64,000 nucleotides of DNA from Metarhizium brunneum (lineage: Eukaryota; Ascomycota; Sordariomycetes; Hypocreales; Clavicipitaceae): the NCBI RefSeq assembly GCF_013426205.1, contig NC_089427.1, forward strand, positions 2,790,001 to 2,854,000, given 5' to 3'. The number at the start of each line of letters is the position of its first letter. Within the stretch, counting starts at the first letter, position 1. Under the pieces are notes generated by a model, which searched no databases, was not told where the DNA came from, and worked only from the letters and a program-made list of their open reading frames with translations. The position numbers were made by a program, and so were the translations under genes. Positions 33,701 through 44,401 of the stretch are shown here, one piece after another.

Positions 33701-35456
33701 ATCACATTTGCTTTCTCCTATAAAACCTCAGGAATCAGAATAGAGTCTTGTCAAGGAGCACTAGCTTTATTGTATTTTAGTTTTTTAACTTTGCGTCATA
33801 AAAGCCCGAGTTTTAGTATAAATTTAAGAATTCACCATGAGATTTTTTTAGCGTTATACGTAATACTATTAATCTGAGTTTCAGCTGTCGAAGCTTATAA
33901 GCCAGAATATTTCGCCATGTGCGTTTTTTTAACGCGAGGAATAGGCTAGTAGGCACTCCGTATATGCTAGCTATGCCACGCGCCAGAAAGGTGAGCACAA
34001 TGCGCCAAAATAGTAAAATTGCGCCGACTCCAAGATGCGGTAGTCTAAAGCAGCTGCGTCTAGCGCACCTCGCATTGGTAAAGTCAATACGTAAGTTTGT
34101 AAGAGTGGTACCGCTTTGCTGGCTAAAGTCGTGCGGAAGAGACTCATGTCTAAGGGGGGATTTAGGCGATCAAACCGGACGAGGCCCAGACTGAATGCTC
34201 TTTGGGACCGGCCCATACAATCGGGACCTTTTGCTACTTATGGTTCAGCGGTCTAGTATTGTAAAACAGCATCTTTTCCCTCAAGACTACATGTACCTTT
34301 CACGCGAAAGGCTATCTGGCGAAAACCATTGTTTGTCTAGTGCCCGGCGCCCGCTTACCAGAAGCAAGAGCCGCGGGACGGTACGTAGATCCATGTACTT
34401 GGGTACCTGGGTACATGTAAGTACTTGCGAGCTGGCAAAACATGCAGGCCGGCATCCGCAGCTCTCTAGTGTTGCCAAGACCCCAGTGCCATTTGGCAAC
34501 GTTGCCACAACTCAACTTTTGAGGTGAATGGCATAGCCCGAAGTACCCAGGCACAGGCAAAAACAAGTCCCAGGTGGCATTTTCATCTGGTGTGTTATAC
34601 CCTGCCCTTCAGTGCCGGCCAGGCATTTATACTTTTTCACGTCCACATGCAGTGTTGCAGCTCACCCGAGCAAATGTTGTGCTGTCCAAAGGCAATATTA
34701 TTCTACTTGTACTCCGTACTTACTCATGTCCAACATTCTAAGTTGAAAGCCGCATGCGCAGCTGCACGGGGTCCCCGGGTATAAGTACCTAGGTACCTAG
34801 GTACTCCGTACTGGGACCTGAGGAGTGCGTCGTCTCAATTAGTAGCTGGCCAACCAGACCGGCGCAATCCACGCAGGCTAAAGTGCAATTGACATCTGGC
34901 CATTCCGCTGTCCCACCAGATTGGCTTCCCTTTTCGACTTTCCTCTCCTCACTGCCCTCTTCAGCATCTCCCAGCTTCTCTACAAATTCTCTTCTCTCTT
35001 CCTCCTTTTGCACCTCCCAATTGATTTCCAACCCTTCGTTTCCTGCTTGTCCGTGTTACATCCATGTGATACATAGCCGCTTGGCTCTTGTTTATCAGTC
35101 CTCGCACTGCCGCACCCCACCACCCCTGATCTCCTTTCCTCCATCACCTTGTCAAAAGCAGAACACCTTCTTCCATCAACCTAATACCCCCTCGATACCG
35201 CTGCGACACCCTTCATCGCCAAATCATCACGATACCTGGGTCCAAGCAATTATTGCCATCACTCTCTGGATCGGGTCGACTTCACATCGTGCGCCCGGTC
35301 CTTGACCTTCCCTCTGAGCGCCTCTCCCAGGCCTCGCTGATCCCTGGCGGCCATCGACTTTCGAGCCGACATCGTCTTGTCAACTACATCCTGTGAGCTC
35401 TCTTTCCAACATACCTACAGTGCTGCCCTGAAACTGCCGGTTTCACATCGCACAAC
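30773..35456. other. 4.7-kb gene-free spacer
   Basis: No gene is supported. It contains a TATG-type microsatellite (31038-31115), a double telomere-like unit (TAGGGTTAGGGTTA, 31438-31451), an AT-rich island at about 33400-34100, TACTCCGTAC motifs at 34709 and 34801 joined to tandem CTAGGTAC units, and a CT-rich leader from 34920 for the next gene. Frames of up to 200 codons on the minus strand (32628-33242) lack known motifs. Confidence 0.5.
31038..31115. repeat. Interrupted TATG microsatellite
   Basis: Two blocks of (TATG)n and mixed ATGC/GTAT units are split by about 35 bases. No gene overlaps. Confidence 0.8.
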
Positions 35457-36743
35457 ATGTCCGCCGACTCGGACAACATGAGCTACGTGTACACTGCTAC
35501 CGCCTATGCCGCCTTGTTGGGCCTTGGCGTTGCCGTCTATCATGTTTCGACCAGAAGGGCCAACAGAAGGGCCGCGGCCAACCCCCCACGCAACGCAAGG
35601 CCTCAACAAAATGAGCCACGCAGGGAGGATAGAAAGAAAAAGCAACGCCTCGAGAACTACACTTCAGATGCTCAGGAAGCCGCCAAGGCCAAAGCTCGAG
35701 CCCATGCTCCTGAGCCTGCCCCTCGGCCTCAATCCTCTGTAGACGATACGTCCGACGATGGTGTGGATAACCGCGAATTCGCCAAACAGTTGTCCAAGGC
35801 CAAGGAAGGAAAGAAGTTCACCAACAAGACTGAAGGAGGAAAGCAGAAGGAAAAGTCCGTTAAGCAGTCCAGGGCAAACCAGATGCATACCGCAGTTGTC
35901 GACGAGAAGCCGTCGGACACTGGTGCCGAGGCCGATGATGATCGCACCCCTGTCGAGTCTCCCGTCGAGTCCCCCGTCGAGTCTCCCAAGGAGTCTCCCG
36001 AGGTTCGCCCCGTGGACGTGTCGGGCGTCAGTGATATGCTTGAGCCCGCTACTGCTGGCCCTTCGATCCTGCGAATCACTGATATGGACAAGCAGAAGGA
36101 GAAGCTCAAGACTGCCAAGGCACCCGAAAAGACCGAAACCAAGAAACAGCGTCAAAATAGAAAGAAGGCCGAAGCTGCCAAGCAAGCACGCGAAGAGGCA
36201 GAGAAGGAACGCAGGGCCTTGGAAGAGAAGCAGCGAAGAACCGCACGCATCGCCGAGGGTCGACCAGCCAAGGATGGCTCCCAGTTCAAGGCCACTAACG
36301 GCGATAGCTCCTGGGCCAAAGGTGCCCCCAATGGAACCGGTGCCAAGCCCGTCGAGAACAATGAAAAGACCCTCCACCAGCCCTTGGATACCACGGACAA
36401 GCTGGGAGCTGAAATCAAGAGCCAGCAGGCACCGGCAAAGACCGAGGACTCGTGGATTTCCTCGCTTCCCTCTGAGGAGGAACAGCTAGAAATGCTAAAG
36501 AACGATGCTGACGAGTGGAGCACTGTCCCGGCCAAGTCTTCACGGAAGAGCAAGAAGAGCGTCGAGTCTGGGGACGAGACGTCCAAGCAGCCAGTTGCTC
36601 AATCCAAGAAGGACGCGCCCGCAACTGCGCCTGCTCCTGCACCAAAGCTGGCATCCAAGTCTGGTGCTTCCCAAAGCTTCGGTGCATTCTCGGCACTCAA
36701 TGATGATGCAGCCGAAGAAGTAGAGGAGGAGTGGGATGTCTAA
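35457..36743 (+). CDS. Membrane-anchored, charged coiled-coil protein, function unknown
   Basis: A single frame of 428 residues. A short N-terminus (MSADSDNMS) leads into one hydrophobic segment (YVYTATAYAALLGLGVAVYH, about 10-29), followed at once by an Arg-rich stretch; this predicts an N-terminal anchor with the bulk of the protein in the cytosol. The body is highly charged, with a VESP repeat (three copies plus KESP, about 166-181). A long Lys/Glu/Ala helix (KKQRQNRKKAEAAKQAREEA) probably forms a coiled coil, and Trp-containing acidic patches (DSWISSLPSEEEQ, DADEWSTV) follow. It ends EEVEEEWDV. The layout recalls ER or ribosome-associated anchored coiled-coil proteins, but I recognise no family. 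Its 5' leader is CT-rich and may hold an intron ending at the tacctacag just before the start. Confidence 0.8.
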   Translation: MSADSDNMSYVYTATAYAALLGLGVAVYHVSTRRANRRAAANPPRNARPQQNEPRREDRKKKQRLENYTSDAQEAAKAKARAHAPEPAPRPQSSVDDTSDDGVDNREFAKQLSKAKEGKKFTNKTEGGKQKEKSVKQSRANQMHTAVVDEKPSDTGAEADDDRTPVESPVESPVESPKESPEVRPVDVSGVSDMLEPATAGPSILRITDMDKQKEKLKTAKAPEKTETKKQRQNRKKAEAAKQAREEAEKERRALEEKQRRTARIAEGRPAKDGSQFKATNGDSSWAKGAPNGTGAKPVENNEKTLHQPLDTTDKLGAEIKSQQAPAKTEDSWISSLPSEEEQLEMLKNDADEWSTVPAKSSRKSKKSVESGDETSKQPVAQSKKDAPATAPAPAPKLASKSGASQSFGAFSALNDDAAEEVEEEWDV

Positions 36744-38567
36744 ATGTCTTGTGGCATTCAGTCCTAGTCGAGTGCCATATCGCAGCCTCCTTGAAGCATT
36801 TCTCTTCTCCTTTGGGCCCAGGCCATCACGAGATGAACTCTGATGACCCTGTATCACTACCACCTGTTGACACAATAGCTGTCAACTTTTTTCATTTCAC
36901 AGGTTTTCATTGTTTAGTTTGAAGTGGTTGTATTCTGCAGACTAGCGAAATGTGATGGATCGCAAAAAGTTGCATTGATCTTTTACGTACAGGGAAGACG
37001 GGCGCTGCATGGAAGCAGAGGCCTCGGGAAAAACCACCGTCTAGCAGAAGCTGATTCAGGCAGGACATCATATTGATGCTTGAATTCGAACTTTTGACGA
37101 CTTCCGAGCCTGCTTCGATTTGGCCCTGCCAAATTATAAGACCACCAAAAAAAGAAAATTAGAAAAGAACCAAAAAAAAAGAAGAAGAAAAGACGATGGG
37201 GTTCAATATGAAATTTGAGACGATGAGTCGCTGGGCCTTCAATGGCACATGGCATGCGATGATGGGAGCATTGGTGAGGGGGTCTTTGTGTGTGAATGTA
37301 GCAATTTTAGGGCCAGGTAAAGCGGCATGAAATTGAGTTTCCTTTCAATATACTCGGTATTCTCCTTCCTGGGTGCTTATTGTGAATTGCAGAGAGATGG
37401 AACAGCCATTACAGGTAGCCAAGCAGGATGATGCAAGGAGACACGTATTCCAGGCGTCGTTGGATATAGGTCAGCTGGTATGATTTGATTGTGCATTCAG
37501 ATGGTGTCAATATCACCGTCATCGCGACGGAAATGGCGGACGGACTTGAACTGTTCAAGAGTCTGCACATGCACGTCTAAGAGGGATCCACTGCCGCCCA
37601 GCGCCACAGCTGGGCCACACAATGACCAACGTGTTGGGCTTCGTTGGTCTGGCCAAGTCTCTGGAGAGCGACCATTGCAGAGGACGCAAACCGAGCCCGT
37701 GGCCATTTCTACTGGCGAAGATGAAGGGATAAAAGGCGACATGGAGGCTTCTTGGAGAGATCGCCTGACACTCGTCCGCGCTGGCTCTAGAAGAAAGAAT
37801 CGGCAGTTGGCGAGCACTTGGGACGGAGGAGCGCGGTATTATGTGTTACCAGCTGCACTCAAACGGGATGATTGTCGACTCGAGACTGTGCCGTCAAGTG
37901 CATTTAAAAGATGGCATGCTCCCCCGCACCCCTCCTCCCGTCAGATGCATTGCATTATGCATTTGCTCTCATTTTTTTTCTCTCCAAAGCGCCAGCCTGT
38001 CAAGAACCACCTTGCTGTAGGAATACCCCGTATTCGGTACCTTGCTGCTTCTTGCTACGAGCATCTGGGCATGGCGCCGGATCTCGCATAGACTACGGAG
38101 TACGGAGTACTGACGGAGTACGAGTGGCTGCTGCGGCTTTTGCGGCTTCTGCTCAGCCAATAACTTTCGTCGTCGAGGTTTCTCAGTCTCCGGTAAAACT
38201 AGTACGCTTGTAGTGAGTCGACGATTTTTCTTGCTTTGCCCTGTGAGCACCTTTTTGCTTTTGTCGCTGCCTTGCCTTGTCTTGTTTTTAAAATACTCCG
38301 TATGCACCGCTTTTGGCGAACGCATACATACAACATATGCAGGTTCCCAAGTTGATGGTCCGTACGACTGCGTTTATGCAGGTGTGGACTCTGCGCCTGC
38401 CAAGTCTGTGGCAGCCACCAAAGCTGCTAGGCCGTTTCTCGGGCTCAAGTGCTTGCTCGAGACGCTGCCGATGTACTCGGCGTTAAGGCTAGCCTCTCCA
38501 ATGCTCGGTTTAGGCGCTTGCACAGTGCTGCGGCAAATGGCCGACTCAACACATGCATGGACGTGGA

Positions 38568-38600
<33 letters not shown>

Positions 38601-39914
38601 GACTGCTGCATGATGCATGGTGCGCACATTGTACAACATTAAAGCACTGCAGACCGACCCGTCAACCCCAGCCAGGCCCACGAGACCCGTTTCCACACCA
38701 GACACATTACACCGACCCTTGTCTCTCGCTCAGAGGGCCCCAGCCTGCCTGAAACGCTCCTGGTCTCCAATTCCCTATCTCAGACGCCATCTCGCACCTG
38801 CAGAATCGATGGATCCCTAGTTGGGCTTAGCACTTGGGTTGCGCCAAATGCGTCGTGTCTTCAATGATGGCTGGCATCCCCGTCCGGACCATTGGCGCCG
38901 TCGACGCTTCGCCTCCCTGCACACGCATCGTCGTGTTGGCTGGCTTGGAGAGCGGCGTGGGCTTGGCTTTTGCCGGGGCAATAATGGATGCCACAAATTG
39001 GTCACCACCACCCCGTTCCGTCACTGACATCTGGCCCCGGGCCTCCAGCCCTCCCAGCCATCCACCCACCAATCCAGGCCATCCAGGCGTGTGCTGTGTA
39101 GCGGCACTGGGTGCTGTGTGGTGTCCGTCTGGTGTGACTGGCTGACTGCCTTACTGGACTGGCCGCCTGGCGGTTCCTGTGCCTGCCGGTCCCCCATCCG
39201 AAACAGCCTGTGTCCGTCCGGGTGCGTCTTGCCATCCTCCCACCTCGGCGCGCATCTCCCCTCTACCTGCCATCCCTCATATCTCTCCTCCGGCACTTCC
39301 CATCCCTCCATTTCCTTCTGCTTATTTCTTGTCTTCAATTCGCCGCCTACCAAGTCCATTTTCTCTTCTTTGTCTAAACTCAAACTCTTCCGTTTGCACC
39401 GGCTTTTCTCTGCGCCATTTCCTGACTCGGCTCGTCCACCCAGGTTTGGGCCTCAACAGCCTCTCTCTCTCTCTCTCACTTTCTCTCACCCCTTTTGCCC
39501 ACCAAGACGCCTTTAACGTCGAACCTCGATTCTCGACTTCAGGACCCCCTGGCCCCCCTCTTCGACATTAAGCCGCTTGCATTTTCCATTCCAGTCAAGC
39601 CGAAAGCCAACAACCACCGCCTGCTCTAATTATATTCTACTGCTCCTCGATTCTGTGAAACTTCTTATTTCTTCGCGTACCCCCCTGCCACCGTAACCGA
39701 GCCGGCCGCCTACAACGCTTTGTTGTGTATCTTTATCCCCCCCCCGACTACCTCACATCATAGGACATTCCGTAATTTCACCGCCGTCACCGCGATCCGA
39801 CAATTCTGTTTTTCTCTTTGGCGATACGGATCGCCCGGCCTTTATGTACACTCAACGCCAGGCATCAACTGAAAAACAGGCTTGATGAGGGGAATCCCCT
39901 GATCAATCGACGTC
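36744..39914. other. 3.2-kb spacer
   Basis: No gene is supported. It includes an AAAGAAG-rich tract at 37145-37195, a triple TACGGAGTA cluster at 38094-38121, (CAT)11 at 38568-38600 and, from about 39200, a strongly pyrimidine-rich region with (CT)n at 39463-39485 that is probably the promoter and leader of the next gene. Confidence 0.5.
38568..38600. repeat. (CAT)11 microsatellite
   Basis: Eleven uninterrupted CAT units, non-coding as far as I can tell. Suitable as a strain marker. Confidence 0.95.
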
Positions 39915-41132
39915 ATGTCTTTGCCCGTCGCCGTCCAGTCGGCCGTCTTCTATTTCCTCGCCTGCACACCATGCTCCAAAGTCCGTCACCGACAAAAGGC
40001 CAAGGCCCAGGCGAAGAAGGAGAGGGAAGACAAGGCCAAGTTGGAGACGGAACAGCCCGGCTTGTACCGGCATCCCTCACCATTCAACACGAACCCATAC
40101 TGGCAGGAGGAAATCAGCATGGGTCCGAGCTTGCCAAAAAAATCCATAAGCAAGAATTCCAGTCAACGGGGGTTAACTAGTTCGGGCAGGGAAAGTGTGG
40201 CACCTAGCATGTCTGATCACACAAATATTGGTGATAGTCGAACGCATTTCGGTGATAGTACGACGGCGATGCCGCAGGATGACACCTTGTCCGAGGATTG
40301 GAATCGGCGGCGAGGATATCAACGCGAAGACGAGGAACTTTGGGGCCAGTGGTCTGGCCCAGGACCGGCCGGATCAGGACATAAGTTGATGGACGCCTTT
40401 TCGAAAGCTCGCGACTCTGCCGGAAGATTAATCGAGTCTACCTTGGGAATTGAAAAGGAAGTAACGGAACAGGAACGCCGCGATTTTTATCTGTCTCCCA
40501 AGAACCCCCCTGTTAATGATTATCATCCACCCGTGGTCAGCAGCAAACCTCCCCACAAGGATGCCCGCAAATGGATGCTGCAACCTCCCCCACCAGCCAA
40601 GATTATGGAAGGCAAGGTTCCCGTCTCGCGTGCTGTCAGTTCCGGAAGCAAGTCAAGTGCGAGGACATTGGTAGGAGACGAAGGCAACTTGGGCCGCAGG
40701 TTGCATGAGAGGATGGCCAAGGAGAGAATCAGAAAGGAGAGCAACCCGACTGAAGTCGAGCTTATTGAGTCTCTCTTCATCACCCGCAGTAGCCTGTCAG
40801 TGGGCCATACCCAGAGCCGCAGCCTCTCATTCAACGACTCCGACGATTCCATTGACAACCCCTTTGAGCGGCGCCGCAGTCGTCGACGTATGCCTGTGGT
40901 CGAATCTGATGCTGACGAGGATGCTGTTCCGTCAGTACAAATATCCAAAACGGTCAGCCACACCAGCAGCACGCTGGGGCATGTTGCTCAGAGACCGAAG
41001 CTGGAAACGATACCCAGCACAGACGGGAGTGGCAACCCTCGAACGCTATCAAAAAGGTCTAAGCGGTCAAAGTCCACCAGAACTAAAACAAACATCTGGG
41101 TAGATTCTCCGGTAGGAGATGACACGGACTAA
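39915..41132 (+). CDS. Fungal protein of unknown function with hydrophobic N-terminus
   Basis: A single frame of 405 residues. The N-terminus MSLPVAVQSAVFYFLACTPC is hydrophobic and is followed by a basic, charged helix (KVRHRQKAKAQAKKERED), so it may act as a membrane anchor rather than a cleaved signal. A segment LYRHPSPFNTNPYWQEEI looks conserved. Later parts are Ser-rich, with DELWGQWSG-like and YLSPKNPPVNDYHPPVV motifs, RRRSRRR basic clusters and a Lys/Arg-rich C-terminal region (RTLSKRSKRSKSTRTK). There is no catalytic signature. I believe similar proteins occur widely in Pezizomycotina but cannot name a function. The leader is long and pyrimidine-rich. A second ATG upstream, in another frame, at about 39818 opens a 120-codon frame that overlaps this start. 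Confidence 0.8.
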   Translation: MSLPVAVQSAVFYFLACTPCSKVRHRQKAKAQAKKEREDKAKLETEQPGLYRHPSPFNTNPYWQEEISMGPSLPKKSISKNSSQRGLTSSGRESVAPSMSDHTNIGDSRTHFGDSTTAMPQDDTLSEDWNRRRGYQREDEELWGQWSGPGPAGSGHKLMDAFSKARDSAGRLIESTLGIEKEVTEQERRDFYLSPKNPPVNDYHPPVVSSKPPHKDARKWMLQPPPPAKIMEGKVPVSRAVSSGSKSSARTLVGDEGNLGRRLHERMAKERIRKESNPTEVELIESLFITRSSLSVGHTQSRSLSFNDSDDSIDNPFERRRSRRRMPVVESDADEDAVPSVQISKTVSHTSSTLGHVAQRPKLETIPSTDGSGNPRTLSKRSKRSKSTRTKTNIWVDSPVGDDTD

Positions 41133-41666
41133 ACAACACCTTTTCTTTGACACATTCGAGTTTTGCGGCGTCAACCGACGCCCGTTCTGCACCATATCGG
41201 AGTTTCATTGCATTTTCATATTTCGAGTTGCCTTCATTGCATTAGAGGAGCGAATTGCGAGGAGTTTTACCTTTATTACCTTGTATAGCATGGGGACTTT
41301 CTTGTGATCGGCGCGCGTTCAGCCTGTGTATATATATGTTCTTTTCAACAAAAGGGGCTAGCTATATTTGTATCTGCATTGATACATCCTTACAGAGGTC
41401 CATGGTGCTGCGCACAGTAGCCTGTGTTATGAGCCGTCATCTTGATGGCTGCCACAGATCAGTGCCATGACTGACAAACAAATATCATTAACCACCTCAC
41501 AAACAAACTGGATATTTTGACATTTGAAGATGTCGTTACGCCCGTAAATCAAGCTGCATTTCAATTGCCTCAACATTTCCCATTCGTACAAAGAAGCGCA
41601 AACCCATTTCCCTTTGCCAAACAACGCCGGTGATGCAACTCGGAACACAGACGAATGCACTCCCAT
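41133..41666. other. Convergent spacer
   Basis: It holds the 3' ends of two convergent genes; nothing else is seen. Confidence 0.6.
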
Positions 41667-42284
41667 TCACAGGTGCATGCCACCGTCGTCGCCATCGCCG
41701 TCGCCGTCGCCCTCATTGCCCAAAGTTCGCAACCGCTCCTCGATTGCTTGCCTCAGCTCCTCATCGTTCAACCTCCCACCTGAATTGTTCCCGCTCCCTG
41801 CCGTCGGAGGAGGCTGAGTGTCCATGTGGATTTGCCCATCCCGTATGGTACCAGTCTGAAAAGTGCCATCCGTCCACGCCGAGTGCGTCCCGCGCCGCTG
41901 GCCGTGGCCATTGACCTGCGCTTCTTCTGCCCTGGCCTTGTCCGCGGCCGCCTCTGCCTCCTCCTTGCTCTGGAACTCGGCCCAGCTCACGCCTCGCTCC
42001 TCGACCTCGGCGCGGACGAGGGCTATCCGCTCGGCCATGCGGTCAATCACGGCCTCGTTCTCCCGGATGGCGTCGACGCAGTCCTGGTCCGGGCCGTGGG
42101 CGGGCTCGTCGCCGAGCGCGGTGGCCGACCCCTCGGCGAAGGGCTTCAGCTGGTCGTTGGAGTATTGCAGGTGGGCGATGGAGTTGCGGATCTCGAGCAC
42201 CTTGAGGTGCAGCATGGGGACGGAGAGGTCCTTGAGGGCCGTGGCGAAGCGGCCCGGCGATATGGGCCGGGTGTCGGCGGACAT
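41667..42284 (-). CDS. Tma17/Adc17-like proteasome assembly chaperone
   Basis: A single frame of 205 residues. The N-terminal part contains LKVLEIRNSIAHLQYSNDQL, then an acidic stretch, then AIRENEAVIDRMAERIALVR. This pairing of an EI-NSI-HLQ-SN helix with a RENE-VI-ERI helix is what I remember of Tma17 (Adc17), a stress-induced chaperone that helps pair the Rpt6 and Rpt3 ATPases of the 26S proteasome. The C-terminal half is fungal-variable, with Gln/Asp-rich sequence and an (DG)n tail ending MHL. The match rests on two helices only. The gene diverges from the rhomboid gene with 395 bp between starts. Confidence 0.65.
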   Translation of the reverse strand: MSADTRPISPGRFATALKDLSVPMLHLKVLEIRNSIAHLQYSNDQLKPFAEGSATALGDEPAHGPDQDCVDAIRENEAVIDRMAERIALVRAEVEERGVSWAEFQSKEEAEAAADKARAEEAQVNGHGQRRGTHSAWTDGTFQTGTIRDGQIHMDTQPPPTAGSGNNSGGRLNDEELRQAIEERLRTLGNEGDGDGDGDDGGMHL

Positions 42285-42679
42285 GGCGGGCTGAAACGGA
42301 TCTCGATGGACTCGTCGGTGCTGCTGTTTTCACATGTACCGAGAGGGGCGGTCGCTGAAGGGACTCTGGATGCAAGAGGTGAGTGAGGGTTTGTATGGCA
42401 GGTTTTATTATCGACGTGATGGTGCTGGAGGGGCAAAAACGACGGCATGCAGGCAGCTGGTGCCAACGTGGTGGGGGTGGCCTGCAATTGTGGCGCTGGG
42501 ACCTGGGGGGGTGAACTGGGAGGTCAACTGCTTTGGCGAAGGGCGTTTGGTTTGTTTCCTCTTTTTTTTCCCTGACTTCAACTTCCAGGGCTGGATGCTT
42601 GAACAACCCTCGCGACGGGCGGCTCGAAGGGCACGACGCGTGCAGCAGGTGTTTCCTGTTGTTTGTTGTTTCCTACCAG
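42285..42679. promoter_or_regulatory. Divergent promoter, Tma17-like and rhomboid genes
   Basis: The interval between two divergent starts is 395 bp. It contains an 8-base T run at 42560-42570. Regulation is inferred only from layout. Confidence 0.4.
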
Positions 42680-44401
42680 ATGAACGTGTTCACTATTTAC
42701 CCGGCGCCCTGCGCGTTCCTGAGGGCGGCGGGACGACGAGTCGCGGCTGCGGCGAGGACACGGCCCAAAGCAGACAGCTCGGTCGGCGTACGATGTCTGT
42801 CGGGCGGCGTGTATCCGCGGTCGACTGCACACGCATGCCAAAGGTCATGGCAGACGCCTGGACTGTGTGCCTACGCGCGCCCGCTTGGCGGTTTCCCCGG
42901 CCGGCGCTCGCTATTCTCCTCGTCCAAGGTCATCCGCAACTACGAGGACCTGCCCCGCGACTATCGCGACCAGGCGGGCTTACCGTTCGGCGCTAGGGAC
43001 CTTTCCGAAGAGAAAGTCGGCAGGATATTCGGGGCTGGGTTTACGGCGGCGGCGGGGAACAGGCTGCTGCGCATCTTGCACGGGCGACGGGTGGCGGGCA
43101 CCTTGGACGACCCGGCGTTTGCCGTTCACACGGCGCAGTTCCCGGCGGCGCTGATTGCCAGGGGGCTGGCGTATTTGCGGCAGCAAGTCCCGGTGAACGA
43201 GGTTATGAATGCCGGGCTAAGGGCGGAGGACGAGCTGAACCAGATGGACCGGGACGTGGAGGAGCGAGAGGAACAAGAGAGGACGCCGGCGGCGTCTGGG
43301 GACGGAACCGACGGCGAGGGCAAGGACGCAAGCCCCGAGGCGGACCCGTTGTACGGCCGCGGCGCCTTTGACCGGATACGGGCGCGCAACATTGCCAAAC
43401 AAAAGGCCGAGGACAAGATTGCCGAGGAGGAGCGCCTGGCCAAGGAGGCAGAGGAGCAGGTCGGGTTGTCGGGCCCCCTGGCCAGGCGGGAAGACGGCAG
43501 CCGGGCCATCACCAACCCCAAGGTGGCAGAGTACTACGAAAAGGCGCAGTCGGACCTGGAGGCGCCGCCGGAGATGAAGACGTGGGAGCGCGTGCTGCCG
43601 TCGGCGACGCTCGTCGCGCTGGTGCTGGGCTTCATGGCGGCCGTGGCCATGGTGTACGAGGAACCCGTGCCGCGATACCGGCTCCTGCGCGACGTTTCCA
43701 CGGCCCACGCCACCGTCGGCACCTTGATCGCCCTCAACGCCCTCGTCTTCCTGGGCTGGCGCGTGCCGCCGCTGTGGCCCCTGTTCAACAAGTACATGAT
43801 CTTTGTCGTGGCCACGGTCAGGCCGCCGACCCTGTTCACCGCCGTCTTCTCCCACACCAGGCTGAGCCACATGCTGGTCAACATGGTGCCGCTGTGGTTC
43901 GTCGGCACGGCGCTGCACGAGGAGCTCGGCCGCGCCGACTTCCTCGCGCTGTACCTGGGCTGCGGAGCGGCGGGCTTCCTCGGCAGCCTGGTCACGTACA
44001 CGCTGAGGGGGTGGTTGACGGTGACGTCGCTGGGGGCGTCGGGCGCGACGCTGGGCCTGTGCTCGGCGTACTTTTGGGAGCACAGGAACGACGGCTTCAA
44101 GGTGTTTGGGCTGCCGCGGGACGGGGTCCACGGCATCGTGTTCCTGGCCCTGATGGCGGCGCTGCAGATGGCGGCGTTTGGGAGGACGAGGACGCTCAAG
44201 GTGGACATTGCGTCGCACCTTTCGGGGATGGCGGCGGGCATTCTGGGCATTGAGATGCTGAGTCGGACGGCGAGGAGCAGGAGCAGGAGCAGGAGGGGGG
44301 CCCATGCGGAAAGGGAGGTTATTACCGTCTGGGGTGCTGATGGCAGGGGAGGCGGCGGCGGCGGCGGCGAGATGAAGACGGTTGGCGGGAGTGGGAGGTG
44401 A
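42680..44401 (+). CDS. Mitochondrial rhomboid intramembrane protease (Pcp1-like)
   Basis: 573 residues from ATG 42680 (MNVFTIYPAPCAFLRAAGRR), which gives a basic, Arg/Ala-rich mitochondrial presequence. A charged matrix/IMS segment (to about 345) is followed by seven or so membrane helices. The catalytic Ser454 lies in GASGATLG; His513 lies in ASHLSGMAAG. A HxxxN-type helix is seen in SHMLVNMVPLWF. This is the Pcp1/PARL group, which in yeast processes Mgm1 and cytochrome c peroxidase in the inner membrane and so controls fusion. The Gly-rich tail (GRGGGGGGGE) is unusual. GC content is high here, which creates long antisense frames that I do not regard as genes. An alternative non-ATG start upstream is unnecessary. 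Confidence 0.88.
   Translation: MNVFTIYPAPCAFLRAAGRRVAAAARTRPKADSSVGVRCLSGGVYPRSTAHACQRSWQTPGLCAYARPLGGFPGRRSLFSSSKVIRNYEDLPRDYRDQAGLPFGARDLSEEKVGRIFGAGFTAAAGNRLLRILHGRRVAGTLDDPAFAVHTAQFPAALIARGLAYLRQQVPVNEVMNAGLRAEDELNQMDRDVEEREEQERTPAASGDGTDGEGKDASPEADPLYGRGAFDRIRARNIAKQKAEDKIAEEERLAKEAEEQVGLSGPLARREDGSRAITNPKVAEYYEKAQSDLEAPPEMKTWERVLPSATLVALVLGFMAAVAMVYEEPVPRYRLLRDVSTAHATVGTLIALNALVFLGWRVPPLWPLFNKYMIFVVATVRPPTLFTAVFSHTRLSHMLVNMVPLWFVGTALHEELGRADFLALYLGCGAAGFLGSLVTYTLRGWLTVTSLGASGATLGLCSAYFWEHRNDGFKVFGLPRDGVHGIVFLALMAALQMAAFGRTRTLKVDIASHLSGMAAGILGIEMLSRTARSRSRSRRGAHAEREVITVWGADGRGGGGGGGEMKTVGGSGR

Noticed and set aside
38445..38705. Minus-strand frame containing a poly-Met run
   Set aside because: Produced by translating the (CAT)11 microsatellite.
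42043..42606. Minus-strand frame running through the Tma17-like gene and its promoter
   Set aside because: Out of frame with the recognisable helices; Pro/Arg-rich shadow.
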